A DNA stretch of 64,000 bases. Source: Shimia_B sp038528385 (GTDB lineage: Bacteria > Pseudomonadota > Alphaproteobacteria > Rhodobacterales > Rhodobacteraceae). This document shows positions 27,002 through 35,436 of this stretch, in pieces (the first letter of the stretch is position 1; each line of letters opens with the position of its first letter). Location: positions 419,415 through 483,414 of the forward strand of contig JBCBET010000002.1 of NCBI GenBank assembly GCA_038528385.1, given 5' to 3'. The notes beneath the pieces were generated by a model that did no database searches, was not told the origin of the DNA, and worked only from the letters and a program-made list of their open reading frames with translations. The position numbers were made by a program, and so were the translations under genes.

Positions 27002-27373
27002 ATGAAGCATGCCCTCCTCCTCGCCGCCCTTGCCCTGCCCGCCGCCGCGCATGCCCAGGAGGCGGAGGAAGAGGAGCGCGGGCTCGGGCTCATGGAACGC
27101 GGCGCACAGCTCTTTTTCGAAGGGCTCATGGACGAGATGGAGCCCGCCATAGAGGGGTTCGAAGGGCTGGCGCGGGATATCGGGCCGGCCATGCGCGACA
27201 TGCTCGAACAGATGGGCCCGGCCTTCGCCGAGCTCATGGACAGCATCGACGACCTGTCGAATTACGAGCCCCCCGCGATGCTGCCCAACGGCGACATCAT
27301 CATCCGCAGGAAGCCCGACGCGCCGGAGTTCGAAATGCCCGATATCGGTGAGGACGGGGCGGTGGAGCTCTGA
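27002..27373 (+). CDS. Small periplasmic protein, 123 residues, unknown function
   Basis: Signal peptide MKHALLLAALALPAAAHAQ (cleavage AHA-QE), followed by an acidic, Met-rich amphipathic helical region (RGLGLMERGAQLFFEGLMDE, IGPAMRDMLEQMGPAFAELM) and a C-terminal NGDIIIRRKPDAPEFEMPDI. Rhodobacterales genomes carry similar proteins, sometimes labelled AAA+ ATPase, but no Walker motif is present here, so that label would be wrong. The start ATG at 27002 gives the clean signal peptide. Confidence 0.7.
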   Translation: MKHALLLAALALPAAAHAQEAEEEERGLGLMERGAQLFFEGLMDEMEPAIEGFEGLARDIGPAMRDMLEQMGPAFAELMDSIDDLSNYEPPAMLPNGDIIIRRKPDAPEFEMPDIGEDGAVEL

Positions 27374-27422
27374 GGTCCGCAGCATCCCGGGCGCCTGACC
27401 CCGCCGGAGTGCGGCGACCTGC

Positions 27423-28985
27423 TCAGGTCCGCGCGCGTGCGGCCCGTTTCGAGATCTTCACCTCGGTTTCGGCCTGAAGGGCTTGCGCGAGGCCGCTGAA
27501 ACGCGCCTCTGCCACCTCACCGAAGAGGGGCTCTGCCTCCGGCGTGAGCGTGAGCGTCAGAACCTTTTTCTTCGGCGCCCAGTGGAGCGAGGCGCCCGTG
27601 TCGTCGGCCTCGGCCCAGAGCATGGCGCCAAAGCGCATGGCCCGCCCGAGGAGTTCGGCGTCCGCCACGTCCTTCTCCGAGAGCATGGGGACGAGGTCCT
27701 CGATCCGGCTCCCGGCGCGGCTGTTCTTGTAGCGGTGCAGGAGCGAGAGGCCCAGAAACACCCGCTCGGGATGTTTGAGCCCGCCCAGATTGGCGCGCGT
27801 GGCATTGTCGAAACAGACCTCGGCCCGGTAATCGGGATGGGCGCGCCAGCTCACGTCATGGAGAAGGCACGCCGCACGGATCAACCGCTTGCGCGCCATA
27901 TCCGCCCGGGGAAAGAGCGGGATGAGAAAGTGGTAAAGACGCCTGCCGAAGCCCGGGAGGCGCGCATCCTTGGCCTCGGCAAAGCGGCAGGCCTCGATCA
28001 GCGGGTCGCGCTCGCGCAGGCGTTCGGGCATCTGCTCGTAGAGAAGCCCCTCCCGGATCCCGTAGGAGGAGACGGCGATGTCGCGGGGTTTGAAGCGGCC
28101 CACGAGGCGGTGCAACACCTCGGCGGCCAGGGGGACGAGCTCCATGCGCGTGGATGAGATGGAGCAGCGTGTGCGGAGCTCCTCTGCATCCTGCGCGGCG
28201 AGGTAGTCCGCGGTGGCGCGCACGTCCTTCGAGCTCATCCGGTATTCGTGGAGCACGTGGAGCGGGTAGCCGCGGCGGTCCATGTCGATCCGGGCGAAGG
28301 CCCGCCAGGAGCCCCCCACGAGAAAAAGCCTGTTGGGCTGCGCGCCGAGCGCCTCTTCCATGCGGGCGAGGTGTTCGTCGATGACGGCCTTCCGGCCCTT
28401 CTTGCCGCCCTTGACGTCGCGGAGCTTCAGCGGGCCGAGGGGGGAGGTTTCGCGGCGGCCCACGCGGCCGCCCTCGATCTCGGCCAGCTCCATGGAGGAG
28501 CCGCCGATGTCGCAGACGAGCCCGTAGGAGCCCGGCCAGCCGAGGAGCACGCCCTGCGCCGACAGGCGGGCCTCCTCGCGCCCGTCCACCACCCAGATCT
28601 TGAGGCCCGTCTCCCGCTCCACGTCCGTGCGAAAGGCGGGTCCGTCCTCGGCGTCACGCACGGCGGCGGTGGCGGTGACGGTGATGTCCTTGACGCTCGC
28701 GCCGCGGACCACGGCGGCGAACCGCTTCAGCGCGGCGAGCGCGCGCACGCGACCCGTGGGATTGAGCCGTCCGGTGTCGCTCAACCCCGCGCCGAGGCCG
28801 CACATGATCTTTTCGTTGTAGAAATAGGCGGGAGAGCGCGCCGCGCCGTCAAAAATGACGAGCCGCACGGAGTTCGAGCCCACGTCCACCACGGCCACGC
28901 GGCTCAGCGCGCGCGCCGACGGGTCCTCGAAAAGCGGGCGCCCGAACGGGTCCCAGTCATCGGGTGTCTCGCGTGCGCCGTCCAT
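27423..28985 (-). CDS. ppx: Ppx/GppA exopolyphosphatase
   Basis: 520 residues. Actin-like ATPase fold with VAVVDVGSNSVRLVIFDGA (about 37-55), the second phosphate loop VCDIGGSSMELAEIEGG and GFxPRDIAVS-type RFKPRDIAVSSYGIREG; C-terminal HD-like domain with LLHDVSWRAHPD. Releases phosphate from polyphosphate or (p)ppGpp. ATG 28985 follows a ggggga site; an in-frame ATG at 29033 exists but lies in the histidine-kinase relic. Last gene of the AI-2E permease-hdaA-ppk1-ppx minus-strand operon. Confidence 0.92.
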   Translation of the reverse strand: MDGARETPDDWDPFGRPLFEDPSARALSRVAVVDVGSNSVRLVIFDGAARSPAYFYNEKIMCGLGAGLSDTGRLNPTGRVRALAALKRFAAVVRGASVKDITVTATAAVRDAEDGPAFRTDVERETGLKIWVVDGREEARLSAQGVLLGWPGSYGLVCDIGGSSMELAEIEGGRVGRRETSPLGPLKLRDVKGGKKGRKAVIDEHLARMEEALGAQPNRLFLVGGSWRAFARIDMDRRGYPLHVLHEYRMSSKDVRATADYLAAQDAEELRTRCSISSTRMELVPLAAEVLHRLVGRFKPRDIAVSSYGIREGLLYEQMPERLRERDPLIEACRFAEAKDARLPGFGRRLYHFLIPLFPRADMARKRLIRAACLLHDVSWRAHPDYRAEVCFDNATRANLGGLKHPERVFLGLSLLHRYKNSRAGSRIEDLVPMLSEKDVADAELLGRAMRFGAMLWAEADDTGASLHWAPKKKVLTLTLTPEAEPLFGEVAEARFSGLAQALQAETEVKISKRAARART

Positions 28986-29109
28986 GATTTCCCCCAGCAC
29001 AGGACGCCTAAGTGATGCCAAGCCGCCAGCCATGCGTCAATGCCGGGCGGTCGGGGTCTTTCGGGCAGCCAGGCGCGCCTCCCCCGCCGCAGTGGCGGTC
29101 TTCCGACAG

Positions 29110-29394
29110 GCGGACACGGCCACCAGCGAGGTCCGCGACGACGGCCAGTGGATTTCACCCGCCGACCGCGACCGCGCCCTGAAACGCTTCGAACAGATCG
29201 GGAGCAGCACGGGCAGCGGCCTCGGCCTCGCCATCGTGGAGGCCGTCGCGCGGGCCCATGGCGGGACATGTCGCCGCAAAGCGCGGGGCCAGGGGCAGAC
29301 CGCCGTCGTCACCCTGGCGGGTCAGGGCGAGCAGGGTCCTCTGCGCCACCGCGTCGGGCTCGCGGCCCGGCCAGCTATTCCTCGGTATGGGTGA
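29110..29394 (+). pseudogene. Histidine-kinase ATPase-domain relic
   Basis: Translation of the plus strand gives EVRDDGQWISPADRDRALK, RFEQIGSSTGSGLGLAIVEA and VARAHGG, which is the G1-F-G2 box region of a HATPase_c domain. The N box and everything upstream are missing, and after GTCRRKARG the sequence decays to a stop at 29392-29394, overlapping the ppk1 end. It lies antisense to the ppk1-ppx transcript. Read as the 3' remnant of a deleted sensor kinase gene. Confidence 0.7.
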
Positions 29395-31558
29395 GTTGCG
29401 GCACGTCCGCCGCGCCCGCGGAGCCCCGGCCCGAGAGCGAGGGGTTTTCCATGAAGAAGCGGTGGCAGTTGAAGGCGAAATCCTCGCCCATCTCGGCCCG
29501 CGTGAAGGAGCCGTCGGCGTTCATCACCCAGCTTTGCGCCACGTCCGCGAGGTTGGCGGCCATGATCTGGCTCACGATCTGGGCCTTCACGGTCTTGTTC
29601 GTGCATTCCACGAGCGTTTCGACCCGGCGATTGAGGTTGCGGCCCATCCAGTCTGCCGAGGACATGAAGACCCGCGCCTGCCCGGAGGGCAGCCCGTGCC
29701 CGTTGCCGAAGCACACGATGCGCGAATGCTCCAGGAACCGGCCCACCACCGATTTCACGCGGATGTTCTCCGAAAGCCCCTCGACCCCGGGCCGGAGCCC
29801 GCAGATGCCGCGGATCACGAGGTCGATCCGCACGCCGCCGCGGGAGGCCTCGTAGAGCGCGTCGATCACCTCGGCATCGATGAGCGAGTTCATCTTGGCC
29901 CAGATCTGCGCGGGCTTGCCGGCCTTGGCATGGGCGATCTCGGCGGAAATGAGATCGAGTAGCCGCGGCTTGAGCGTGGTGGGAGAGATCGCGAGATTTT
30001 CCAGTGCCTCGGGCTCGGCATAGCCCGAGAGGTAGTTGAAGACCTTCGTGGCGTCTCGCCCCAGCGCCTTGTCGCAGGTGAAGAACGAGAGATCGGTATA
30101 CACCTTCGCCGTGCCCGGGTGGTAGTTTCCGGTGCCGTAATGGGTGTAGGTGACGAGCTCCTTGCCCTCGCGCCGCACCACGGTGGAGATCTTGGCGTGG
30201 GTCTTCAGCGTCATGAAGCCGTAGACCACGTGGGCGCCGGACCGCTCGAGCCTGCGGGACTGGCGAATGTTCGCCGCCTCGTCGAAGCGGGCCTTGAGCT
30301 CCACCAGTGCCGTGACGGATTTGCCGTCCTCGGCGGCCTCGCAGAGCGCAGCGACGATGGGGCTGTCCTTCGACGTTCGGTAGAGCGTCTGCTTGATCGC
30401 CACGACGTTGGGATCACGCGCCGCCTGCCCGAGGAAGCGCACCACCATGTCGAAGGTCTCGTAGGGGTGGTGCAGCAGCATGTCCTTTTGCCGGATCGCC
30501 GCGAACATGTCCCCGTCATGGTCCTGCACGCGTTCGGGCACGCGGGGCGTGAAGGACGGCCAGAGGAGGTCGGGGCGGTGATCGCCCACGAGCTCGGACA
30601 GATCGGCCATGCCGATGAGGCCCTCGATCTCGATCACCTCCTCGTCGGTGACGCAAAGCTCGCGCATGATCCCGGCCTTCAGGCCCTTGGGGGCGTCGGC
30701 GGAGAGCTTCATGCGGACCACCTCGCCGCGCCGGCGGCGCTTGAGCGCTGTCTCGAATTCCCGGACCAGGTCCTCGGCCTCCTCCTCGAGCTCGAGGTCG
30801 CTGTCGCGCAGGATGCGGAAGCCGCAATGCCCCTTGAGCTTGTAGCCCGGAAAGAGGCTGTCGACGTGCAGAAGGAGCAGCTCCTCGGTGGGCAGGACGC
30901 GCCGCTTGCCCTCGGCGGGCAGGTCCCAAAAGCGTTGCAGCTGGGAGGGGATGGGAAGAAGCGCGCGCAAGGGCTCCTTGTTCGATTTCCGCTCGAGCTC
31001 GAGCGCGAGCGCAAAGCCCGTATTCGGCAGGAACGGGAAGGGATGCGCAGGGTCGATGGCCAGCGGCGAAAGCACCGCGAAGACCTGGTTCACGAAAACC
31101 TCGCTCAGCTCCGCGCGATCCTCCTTGGTGAGCTCGGCGGTGGTGAGGATGTCGATCCCTTGGGCCTCCATCAGCTCCTTGAGCTCGGCATAGACGACCT
31201 GCTGGCGCTCCATGAGCTTGCGGGCATCGGCGTTGATCTGCACGAGCTGTTCGGCGGGGGTGAGCCCGTCGGCGGCGGGCGTGGTGTTGCCCGCTTGCGC
31301 GAGCTCCCGCAAGCCCGCCACGCGCACGGTGTAGAATTCATCGAGGTTCGTGGCCGATATGGACAGGAAGCGGAGCCGCTCCAGAAGCGGGACGCGCGGG
31401 TTCTCCGCCTCCTCGAGGACGCGCCAGTTGAAGCCGAGCCAGCTCAGCTCGCGATTGAAGAACCGCGCAGGCCCCCCGATGTCGAAGTCCGGCGCCACGA
31501 CGGCGCGCTCCGAGGAATGCAGGAAATCGGCATGGGTTTTGGGCAGATCTTTGGGCAT
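29375..31558 (-). CDS. ppk1: Polyphosphate kinase 1
   Basis: 727-residue membrane-associated enzyme that polymerises ATP gamma-phosphate into polyphosphate. N-terminal RFFNRELSWLGFNWRVLEEA (about 32-51) and RLRFLSISATNLDEFYTVRV, then the catalytic HKD-like domains with KTHAKISTVVRREG carrying the autophosphorylated histidine, YTHYGTGNYHPGTAKVYTDL, and RGICGLRPGVEGLSENIRV. Length is typical. Follows hdaA by 41 bases and precedes ppx, so synthesis and degradation of polyphosphate are in one transcript. Confidence 0.96.
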   Translation of the reverse strand: MPKDLPKTHADFLHSSERAVVAPDFDIGGPARFFNRELSWLGFNWRVLEEAENPRVPLLERLRFLSISATNLDEFYTVRVAGLRELAQAGNTTPAADGLTPAEQLVQINADARKLMERQQVVYAELKELMEAQGIDILTTAELTKEDRAELSEVFVNQVFAVLSPLAIDPAHPFPFLPNTGFALALELERKSNKEPLRALLPIPSQLQRFWDLPAEGKRRVLPTEELLLLHVDSLFPGYKLKGHCGFRILRDSDLELEEEAEDLVREFETALKRRRRGEVVRMKLSADAPKGLKAGIMRELCVTDEEVIEIEGLIGMADLSELVGDHRPDLLWPSFTPRVPERVQDHDGDMFAAIRQKDMLLHHPYETFDMVVRFLGQAARDPNVVAIKQTLYRTSKDSPIVAALCEAAEDGKSVTALVELKARFDEAANIRQSRRLERSGAHVVYGFMTLKTHAKISTVVRREGKELVTYTHYGTGNYHPGTAKVYTDLSFFTCDKALGRDATKVFNYLSGYAEPEALENLAISPTTLKPRLLDLISAEIAHAKAGKPAQIWAKMNSLIDAEVIDALYEASRGGVRIDLVIRGICGLRPGVEGLSENIRVKSVVGRFLEHSRIVCFGNGHGLPSGQARVFMSSADWMGRNLNRRVETLVECTNKTVKAQIVSQIMAANLADVAQSWVMNADGSFTRAEMGEDFAFNCHRFFMENPSLSGRGSAGAADVPQLTHTEE

Positions 31559-31599
31559 GGGCCAACGGTGACAGGTGAGTGTGACGCGCGAGTGTCGCT

Positions 31600-32259
31600 T
31601 TATTCGGCGTCGGCGTCCAGTACACGGGCCGCCAGGGCGGTGGTGATCTCCCGTTTTTCCGCCAGCGACAGCGTGTCGAGGAGACCCACGATACGGCCCG
31701 CCTCGGCGTAAGAGCGTCCCATGCGCCGCGTGAGGTAGCCGAGCAGGTTCGGCGCGGGATTGAGCTGCCGGTCGGCCATGAGCTTGGCGAGGATGCCGGC
31801 GAGCGTGGCGTCGTCGGGCGCCGCGATCCGGGCGATCGCGGTGGCCTCCATCCGGCTCCGGAGATCGGGCAGCACGATGCCCCAGGCGGAGGGCGGCTGC
31901 CGCGCCACCAGAAGCAGCGGGAGGCCCGCGGCGGCGAGATTGTTGTGCAGGTGAAAGAGCGCTTCCTCCGCGTCCGCGCGGCCCGCCACGCCGGGGGCGT
32001 CATCGATGACGACCGGGTGCTCCGCGCGGGCGGGCAGATCCCGGGGACCGTGGATCGCGGCCCCGGTGCCTTCGGCGAAGATCCGGGCGAGGTGGGTCTT
32101 TCCGGACCCGGCCTCTCCGGTGAGCACGAGCTTGCCCTGCGGCCAGTCCGAGGGCCGCGCCAGCATCGCCCGCGCCACCGCGCTCGCTTCCCCGTCGTGG
32201 AAATCGTGGGGGGCGTAGGAGGTGTGGAGCGGCTGCGGAAAGGCGAGCTGCTCAGCCAT
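31600..32259 (-). CDS. hdaA: DnaA-related regulator HdaA
   Basis: 219 residues, shorter than DnaA and lacking its DNA-binding domain IV. Starts with MAEQLAFPQPLHTSYAPHDF, containing the QLxFP-like clamp-binding motif, then the AAA+ Walker A GEAGSGKTHLARIF (about 47-60), Walker B VVIDDAPG, and sensor region SRMEATAIARIAAPDDATL. In Caulobacter HdaA works with the DNA clamp to inactivate DnaA-ATP after initiation. The start overlaps the end of the AI-2E gene by 8 bases. Confidence 0.9.
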   Translation of the reverse strand: MAEQLAFPQPLHTSYAPHDFHDGEASAVARAMLARPSDWPQGKLVLTGEAGSGKTHLARIFAEGTGAAIHGPRDLPARAEHPVVIDDAPGVAGRADAEEALFHLHNNLAAAGLPLLLVARQPPSAWGIVLPDLRSRMEATAIARIAAPDDATLAGILAKLMADRQLNPAPNLLGYLTRRMGRSYAEAGRIVGLLDTLSLAEKREITTALAARVLDADAE

Positions 32260-33373
32260 CTTCGCGCGCCTCGTCCGCCTCGCTCGTGCCTCGGTAGAGG
32301 AGGCCGGACTTGTATTCCTGCACGAAGAAGCGGGCGAGAACGCCGAGGGCGGCCGCGAGCGGCACCGCGATCAGGAGCCCGAGAAAGCCGAAGAGCGCCC
32401 CGAAGACCGACAGCGCGAGAAGGAGCCACACGGGGTGGAGGCCCACGGAACTCCCCACGAGCTTCGGCGTGAGCACGTTGCCCTCTACAGCTTGGCCGCC
32501 CACGAAGATCGCGCCCACGAGGACGATGCGCACCCAGTCGGTGCCTTCGCGGATGACCTCGCCGTCGGCGCCGAGCTCCACCCCCCAGAACTGAAAGAGC
32601 GCGAGGCCCATGGCGAGCACCCCGCCGATGATCGCGCCGAGATAGGGGATGAACGTCACGAGCCCCGCGATGAAACCCACCACGAGGCCGAATTGCAGTC
32701 CCACGACCATGAGCGCCACAGCGTAGTAGCTGCCCAGGATGAGACAGACGGTGCCCATGCCGCGCACGAACCCCGCGAGCACATCGTCGATCTCGCGCGC
32801 CAGCGTGCGCACCGTGTCGAGGTGGTCGCGCGGCACGAGCTTGTCGATCTCGGCGATCATGTTGTCCCAGTCGAGGAGCAGGTAGAACGCCACCACCGGC
32901 ACGATCACGAAGAGCAGCACGATGTTGATCACGCCCGCCGCCGAGGTCAGGAGCGTGTTCACGAGCTCCCCGCCCCGGCTCTGGATCGTCTCGCCCACGG
33001 AGACGAGCGATTGCCGCGCCACGGAGGTCTCGTCCATCAGCGTCGGGTAACGCTCGGTGAGGAAGTCCCGCAGGTTCGAAAAGATCGTCGGCGCCGCGTT
33101 GAAGAGCGACACCGCCTGTTGCACGAGCGCGGGTACCACGAGGACGACGAGAAGGACGAAGATCATGACCGCGACGATGGTGATGATGACGGTGGCCAGC
33201 ACCCGAGAGCAGCCCAGCGTCTCGAGCCGGTCGGCCACGGGGTCGAGGAAGTAGGCGATGGCCATGCCGATGATGAAGGGCATGATGACCGCGCCGAGAT
33301 ACCACAGCGCCAGCGCCGTGACGAACGCGGCGATGGACCAGTAGATGAGTTGCGTGCGGGTCGGCAGGGCCAT
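32252..33373 (-). CDS. AI-2E-family (PerM-like) permease
   Basis: 373-residue inner-membrane protein with eight predicted helices: an N-terminal set (IMPFIIGMAIAYFLDPVADR, VIITIVAVMIFVLLVVLVVP), a long periplasmic-like loop (about 90-150), and a C-terminal set with VTFIPYLGAIIGGVLAMGLA and VGSSVGLHPVWLLLALSVFG, the last two being family signatures. First gene of the hdaA-ppk1-ppx operon. Members export small molecules or ions; the name does not prove autoinducer transport. Confidence 0.88.
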   Translation of the reverse strand: MALPTRTQLIYWSIAAFVTALALWYLGAVIMPFIIGMAIAYFLDPVADRLETLGCSRVLATVIITIVAVMIFVLLVVLVVPALVQQAVSLFNAAPTIFSNLRDFLTERYPTLMDETSVARQSLVSVGETIQSRGGELVNTLLTSAAGVINIVLLFVIVPVVAFYLLLDWDNMIAEIDKLVPRDHLDTVRTLAREIDDVLAGFVRGMGTVCLILGSYYAVALMVVGLQFGLVVGFIAGLVTFIPYLGAIIGGVLAMGLALFQFWGVELGADGEVIREGTDWVRIVLVGAIFVGGQAVEGNVLTPKLVGSSVGLHPVWLLLALSVFGALFGFLGLLIAVPLAAALGVLARFFVQEYKSGLLYRGTSEADEAREDG

Positions 33374-33571
33374 GGAACGGGTCTCTTGCAGGTGTGTTCT
33401 AGGTCGCGGCTATCTTGGCCGGGTGCAAGGAAAAAGACCGCCACCTGCGCGCGGGAGGCCCGCCGGCAGCATCATGCCGCCGCAAGCTGCTGCTTTGTTG
33501 GGCGGCCGGGCCGGAGGGTTGCGCGCCGCGCCGCGGGCTCGCGCGGCGATCCGTGACGCCCGCCGCGCGGA

Positions 33572-34099
33572 TCAATCGAGCGGGTGAAACGTCACCTCCA
33601 CGCCGCCCATGGTGAGCACGTCCCCGGCCTTGAGCCGCGTGCGGGTGGGGCCCAGGGGCTCCGGCGCGCCATTGAGGAACGTCCCGTTCGTGGAGATATC
33701 GACGAAGGTTACCCCGTCCTCGTCCTCGTCCGCGTCGAAGATGCCGTGGATGCGCGACAGCACCCGGTCGGGGTCGGAGAGGGGGATGTTGGCGTTCTCC
33801 CCCGCCCCGATGGTGATGGTGGCGTGGCGCGGGATGAAATGCTTCTCGGATCGCTCCGTGCCCGGCTCGCGCAGGGAGATCACGCCCACGCGGAACTGCT
33901 GCGCGAGCATGACGGTGTGCACCGGCCCCGCGGCGCTCGCCTCGGCGAATTGCCGTTTCCAGGCGTCCACGTCGGCCTTCATCCTGGCGGTGATCTGCGC
34001 GCGCTCCCGGCGCAGCTGAGCGCGCGTGGTGATGAGTGCGACGACGAGGCTGGTCGCCGCCCCGATCCCGGCGGGTATGGGCCACTGCAACCAGTCCAT
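33572..34099 (-). CDS. Membrane-anchored FHA-domain protein
   Basis: 175 residues: one N-terminal helix WPIPAGIGAATSLVVALITT, a charged coiled stretch (AQLRRERAQITARMKADVDA), then an FHA domain (about 90-175) with ITIGAGENANIPLSDPDRVLS, RIHGIFD, FVDISTNGTFLNGAP and LKAGDVLTMGGVEVTFHP. The Arg/Ser/Asn-Gly-Thr positions for phosphothreonine binding are conserved. ATG 34099 starts at the membrane helix; an upstream in-frame ATG would read through a tandem repeat. No Ser/Thr kinase gene is adjacent. Confidence 0.82.
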   Translation of the reverse strand: MDWLQWPIPAGIGAATSLVVALITTRAQLRRERAQITARMKADVDAWKRQFAEASAAGPVHTVMLAQQFRVGVISLREPGTERSEKHFIPRHATITIGAGENANIPLSDPDRVLSRIHGIFDADEDEDGVTFVDISTNGTFLNGAPEPLGPTRTRLKAGDVLTMGGVEVTFHPLD

Positions 34100-34165
34100 C
34101 CACGCGCCTTTCGGTCGTGCGTATCGACCGGCAGGGTAGGCCATCCGCCCGAGTCCGCGCAATCC

Positions 34166-34207
34166 GGCGCATGCACTCTGGCGCATGCTCTCTGGCGCAA
34201 GCCCTGT
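34166..34207. repeat. 14-base tandem repeat, three units
   Basis: Units ggcgcatgcactct, ggcgcatgctctct and ggcgcaagccctgt in direct, gapless tandem. The first two differ at one position, the third at four more. It lies between the FHA and fasciclin genes, possibly within the promoter region of the FHA gene. Not long enough to be a CRISPR and has no spacers. Confidence 0.75.
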
Positions 34208-34225
34208 CGGGCCTTGCTCTCGCGA

Positions 34226-34251
34226 GGAGGCCGGCCACCGGCCCGGCCTCC
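34226..34251 (-). terminator. Possible terminator after the fasciclin gene
   Basis: Perfect 9-bp stem ggaggccgg / ccggcctcc with an 8-base loop, 16 bases past the fasciclin-protein stop on the minus strand. There is no T-run after it in that direction, so its termination strength is uncertain. Confidence 0.4.
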
Positions 34252-34267
34252 CGCAGGTTACTCCGGA

Positions 34268-34783
34268 TCAGTGGCAGTCGGGGCGCGTGCCGGGCAGGAG
34301 CACCTTGTCGATCACGTGGATCACGCCATTATCGGCCTCGATGTTGGCGATGATCACGTTGGCCTCGTCGCCCGTGCCGTCGGCGATGGTCACGCCCCCG
34401 GCGGAGGCGTCGATGCACAGCCGCTCGGCGGTGTTAACGGGGCGGTAGAAGTTGGCGCCCGGCGCGAAGTCGGAGGCGAGAAGCTGCCGGTCATCCACGT
34501 GGTAGGTGAGCACGGCCGTGAGCTGATCGAGGTTCTCGGGCTGAAGCAGCGTCTCCACCGTGCCCTCGGGCAGCGCGGCAAAGGCGTCATTGACCGGCGC
34601 GTAGACGGTGAACGGGCCGGGGCCCGACAGCGTCTCCACGAGGCCCGCCGCGCTCACGGCGGCCACGAGGGTGGAGAAGCGCTCGTCGCCCGCGGCGATG
34701 TCGACGATCGTGTTGGCGGAGGCGGCGGCGCCGGAGACGGCCATGGCGGCGGCGGCGACGGTGGACTTGAGCATGGTCTGCAT
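34268..34783 (-). CDS. Secreted fasciclin-domain protein
   Basis: 171 residues: signal peptide MQTMLKSTVAAAAMAVSGAA then one FAS1 domain: TIVDIAAGDERFSTLVAAVS, LSGPGPFTVYAPVNDAFAAL (H1-like motif), LTAVLTYHVDDRQLLASDF (YH motif), and EADNGVIHVIDKVLLPG (H2 motif). FAS1 proteins mediate adhesion or surface association. Two Cys, one near residue 121 and one at the penultimate position, could pair in the periplasm. ATG 34783 begins a clean signal peptide; the frame upstream does not look coding. Confidence 0.88.
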   Translation of the reverse strand: MQTMLKSTVAAAAMAVSGAAASANTIVDIAAGDERFSTLVAAVSAAGLVETLSGPGPFTVYAPVNDAFAALPEGTVETLLQPENLDQLTAVLTYHVDDRQLLASDFAPGANFYRPVNTAERLCIDASAGGVTIADGTGDEANVIIANIEADNGVIHVIDKVLLPGTRPDCH

Positions 34784-34971
34784 TGTCGAATTCCCTTCGA
34801 TGTCGCGATGCTCCCTCCCTTGGGGCATCTGGGCGGGGATACGGCCCCTCCTCGCGCACAGTTCACCGAGATCACGGATGCGTTAGGCTGCGTCAGGACG
34901 ACGCGACCGATTGTTACGAAATTCAGGCCGAATTCGGGCGGAACTTGCTGGCATGCCGGTCGTTGAACGGC

Positions 34972-35385
34972 ATGGCTGTAACAATCACTCTGCACGAGCC
35001 CGCCCCGGACGCATTGAAGTCCGCGCTCCACGACGGGCTGGCCGCCGCCGGCCAGACCCTCGCGCCCGAGGAGATGCCGGAATTCATTCTCACGGTCGGC
35101 GATCCCATGCAGGCGGGCTGCAAGGGGGAGGTGACGTTCCGCACGCTCCACATCTCCGAACTGTGGGTGGATGCGAGCCTCCGGGGGCAGGGCATCGGGT
35201 CCCGCCTCCTCGAGGCGGCCGAGGACCTGGCCCGCAAGAAGGGCTGCATCCGCGTCCATCTGGAGACCCGCAGCGAAGGCGCGCGGCGGCTCTACGAACG
35301 GATGGGCTACCGCTTCTTCGGCGAATTGGAGCAGTATGAAGGCGCGCAAAGCTTCTATTACCTCGAGAAGCGTCTCGACGCTTGA
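34972..35385 (+). CDS. GNAT N-acetyltransferase
   Basis: 137 residues. ELWVDASLRGQGIGSRLLEA (about 63-82) is the beta4-alpha3 acetyl-CoA loop with RGQGIG; followed by CIRVHLETRSEGARRLYERM and GYRFFGELEQYEGAQSFYYL, the Y-[EQ]-RxGY ending typical of GNATs. N-terminal substrate part is short and unassigned. ATG 34972 preferred since the region upstream overlaps the fasciclin promoter. Divergent from the fasciclin gene; 51 bases before proS. Confidence 0.83.
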   Translation: MAVTITLHEPAPDALKSALHDGLAAAGQTLAPEEMPEFILTVGDPMQAGCKGEVTFRTLHISELWVDASLRGQGIGSRLLEAAEDLARKKGCIRVHLETRSEGARRLYERMGYRFFGELEQYEGAQSFYYLEKRLDA

Positions 35386-35436
35386 GGCCCCGCGGGGCTT
35401 GGCCTATGCGGGCCGGGCACGACGACGGAGGCCCGG

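Noticed and set aside
27002..27373. AAA+ ATPase label for the small periplasmic protein
   Set aside because: There is no Walker A or B motif and the protein is only 123 residues with a signal peptide.
32222..33556. Plus-strand frame of over 440 codons opposite the AI-2E permease
   Set aside because: His/Glu/Arg-rich composition typical of antisense frames; the permease on the minus strand has consistent helices and family signatures.
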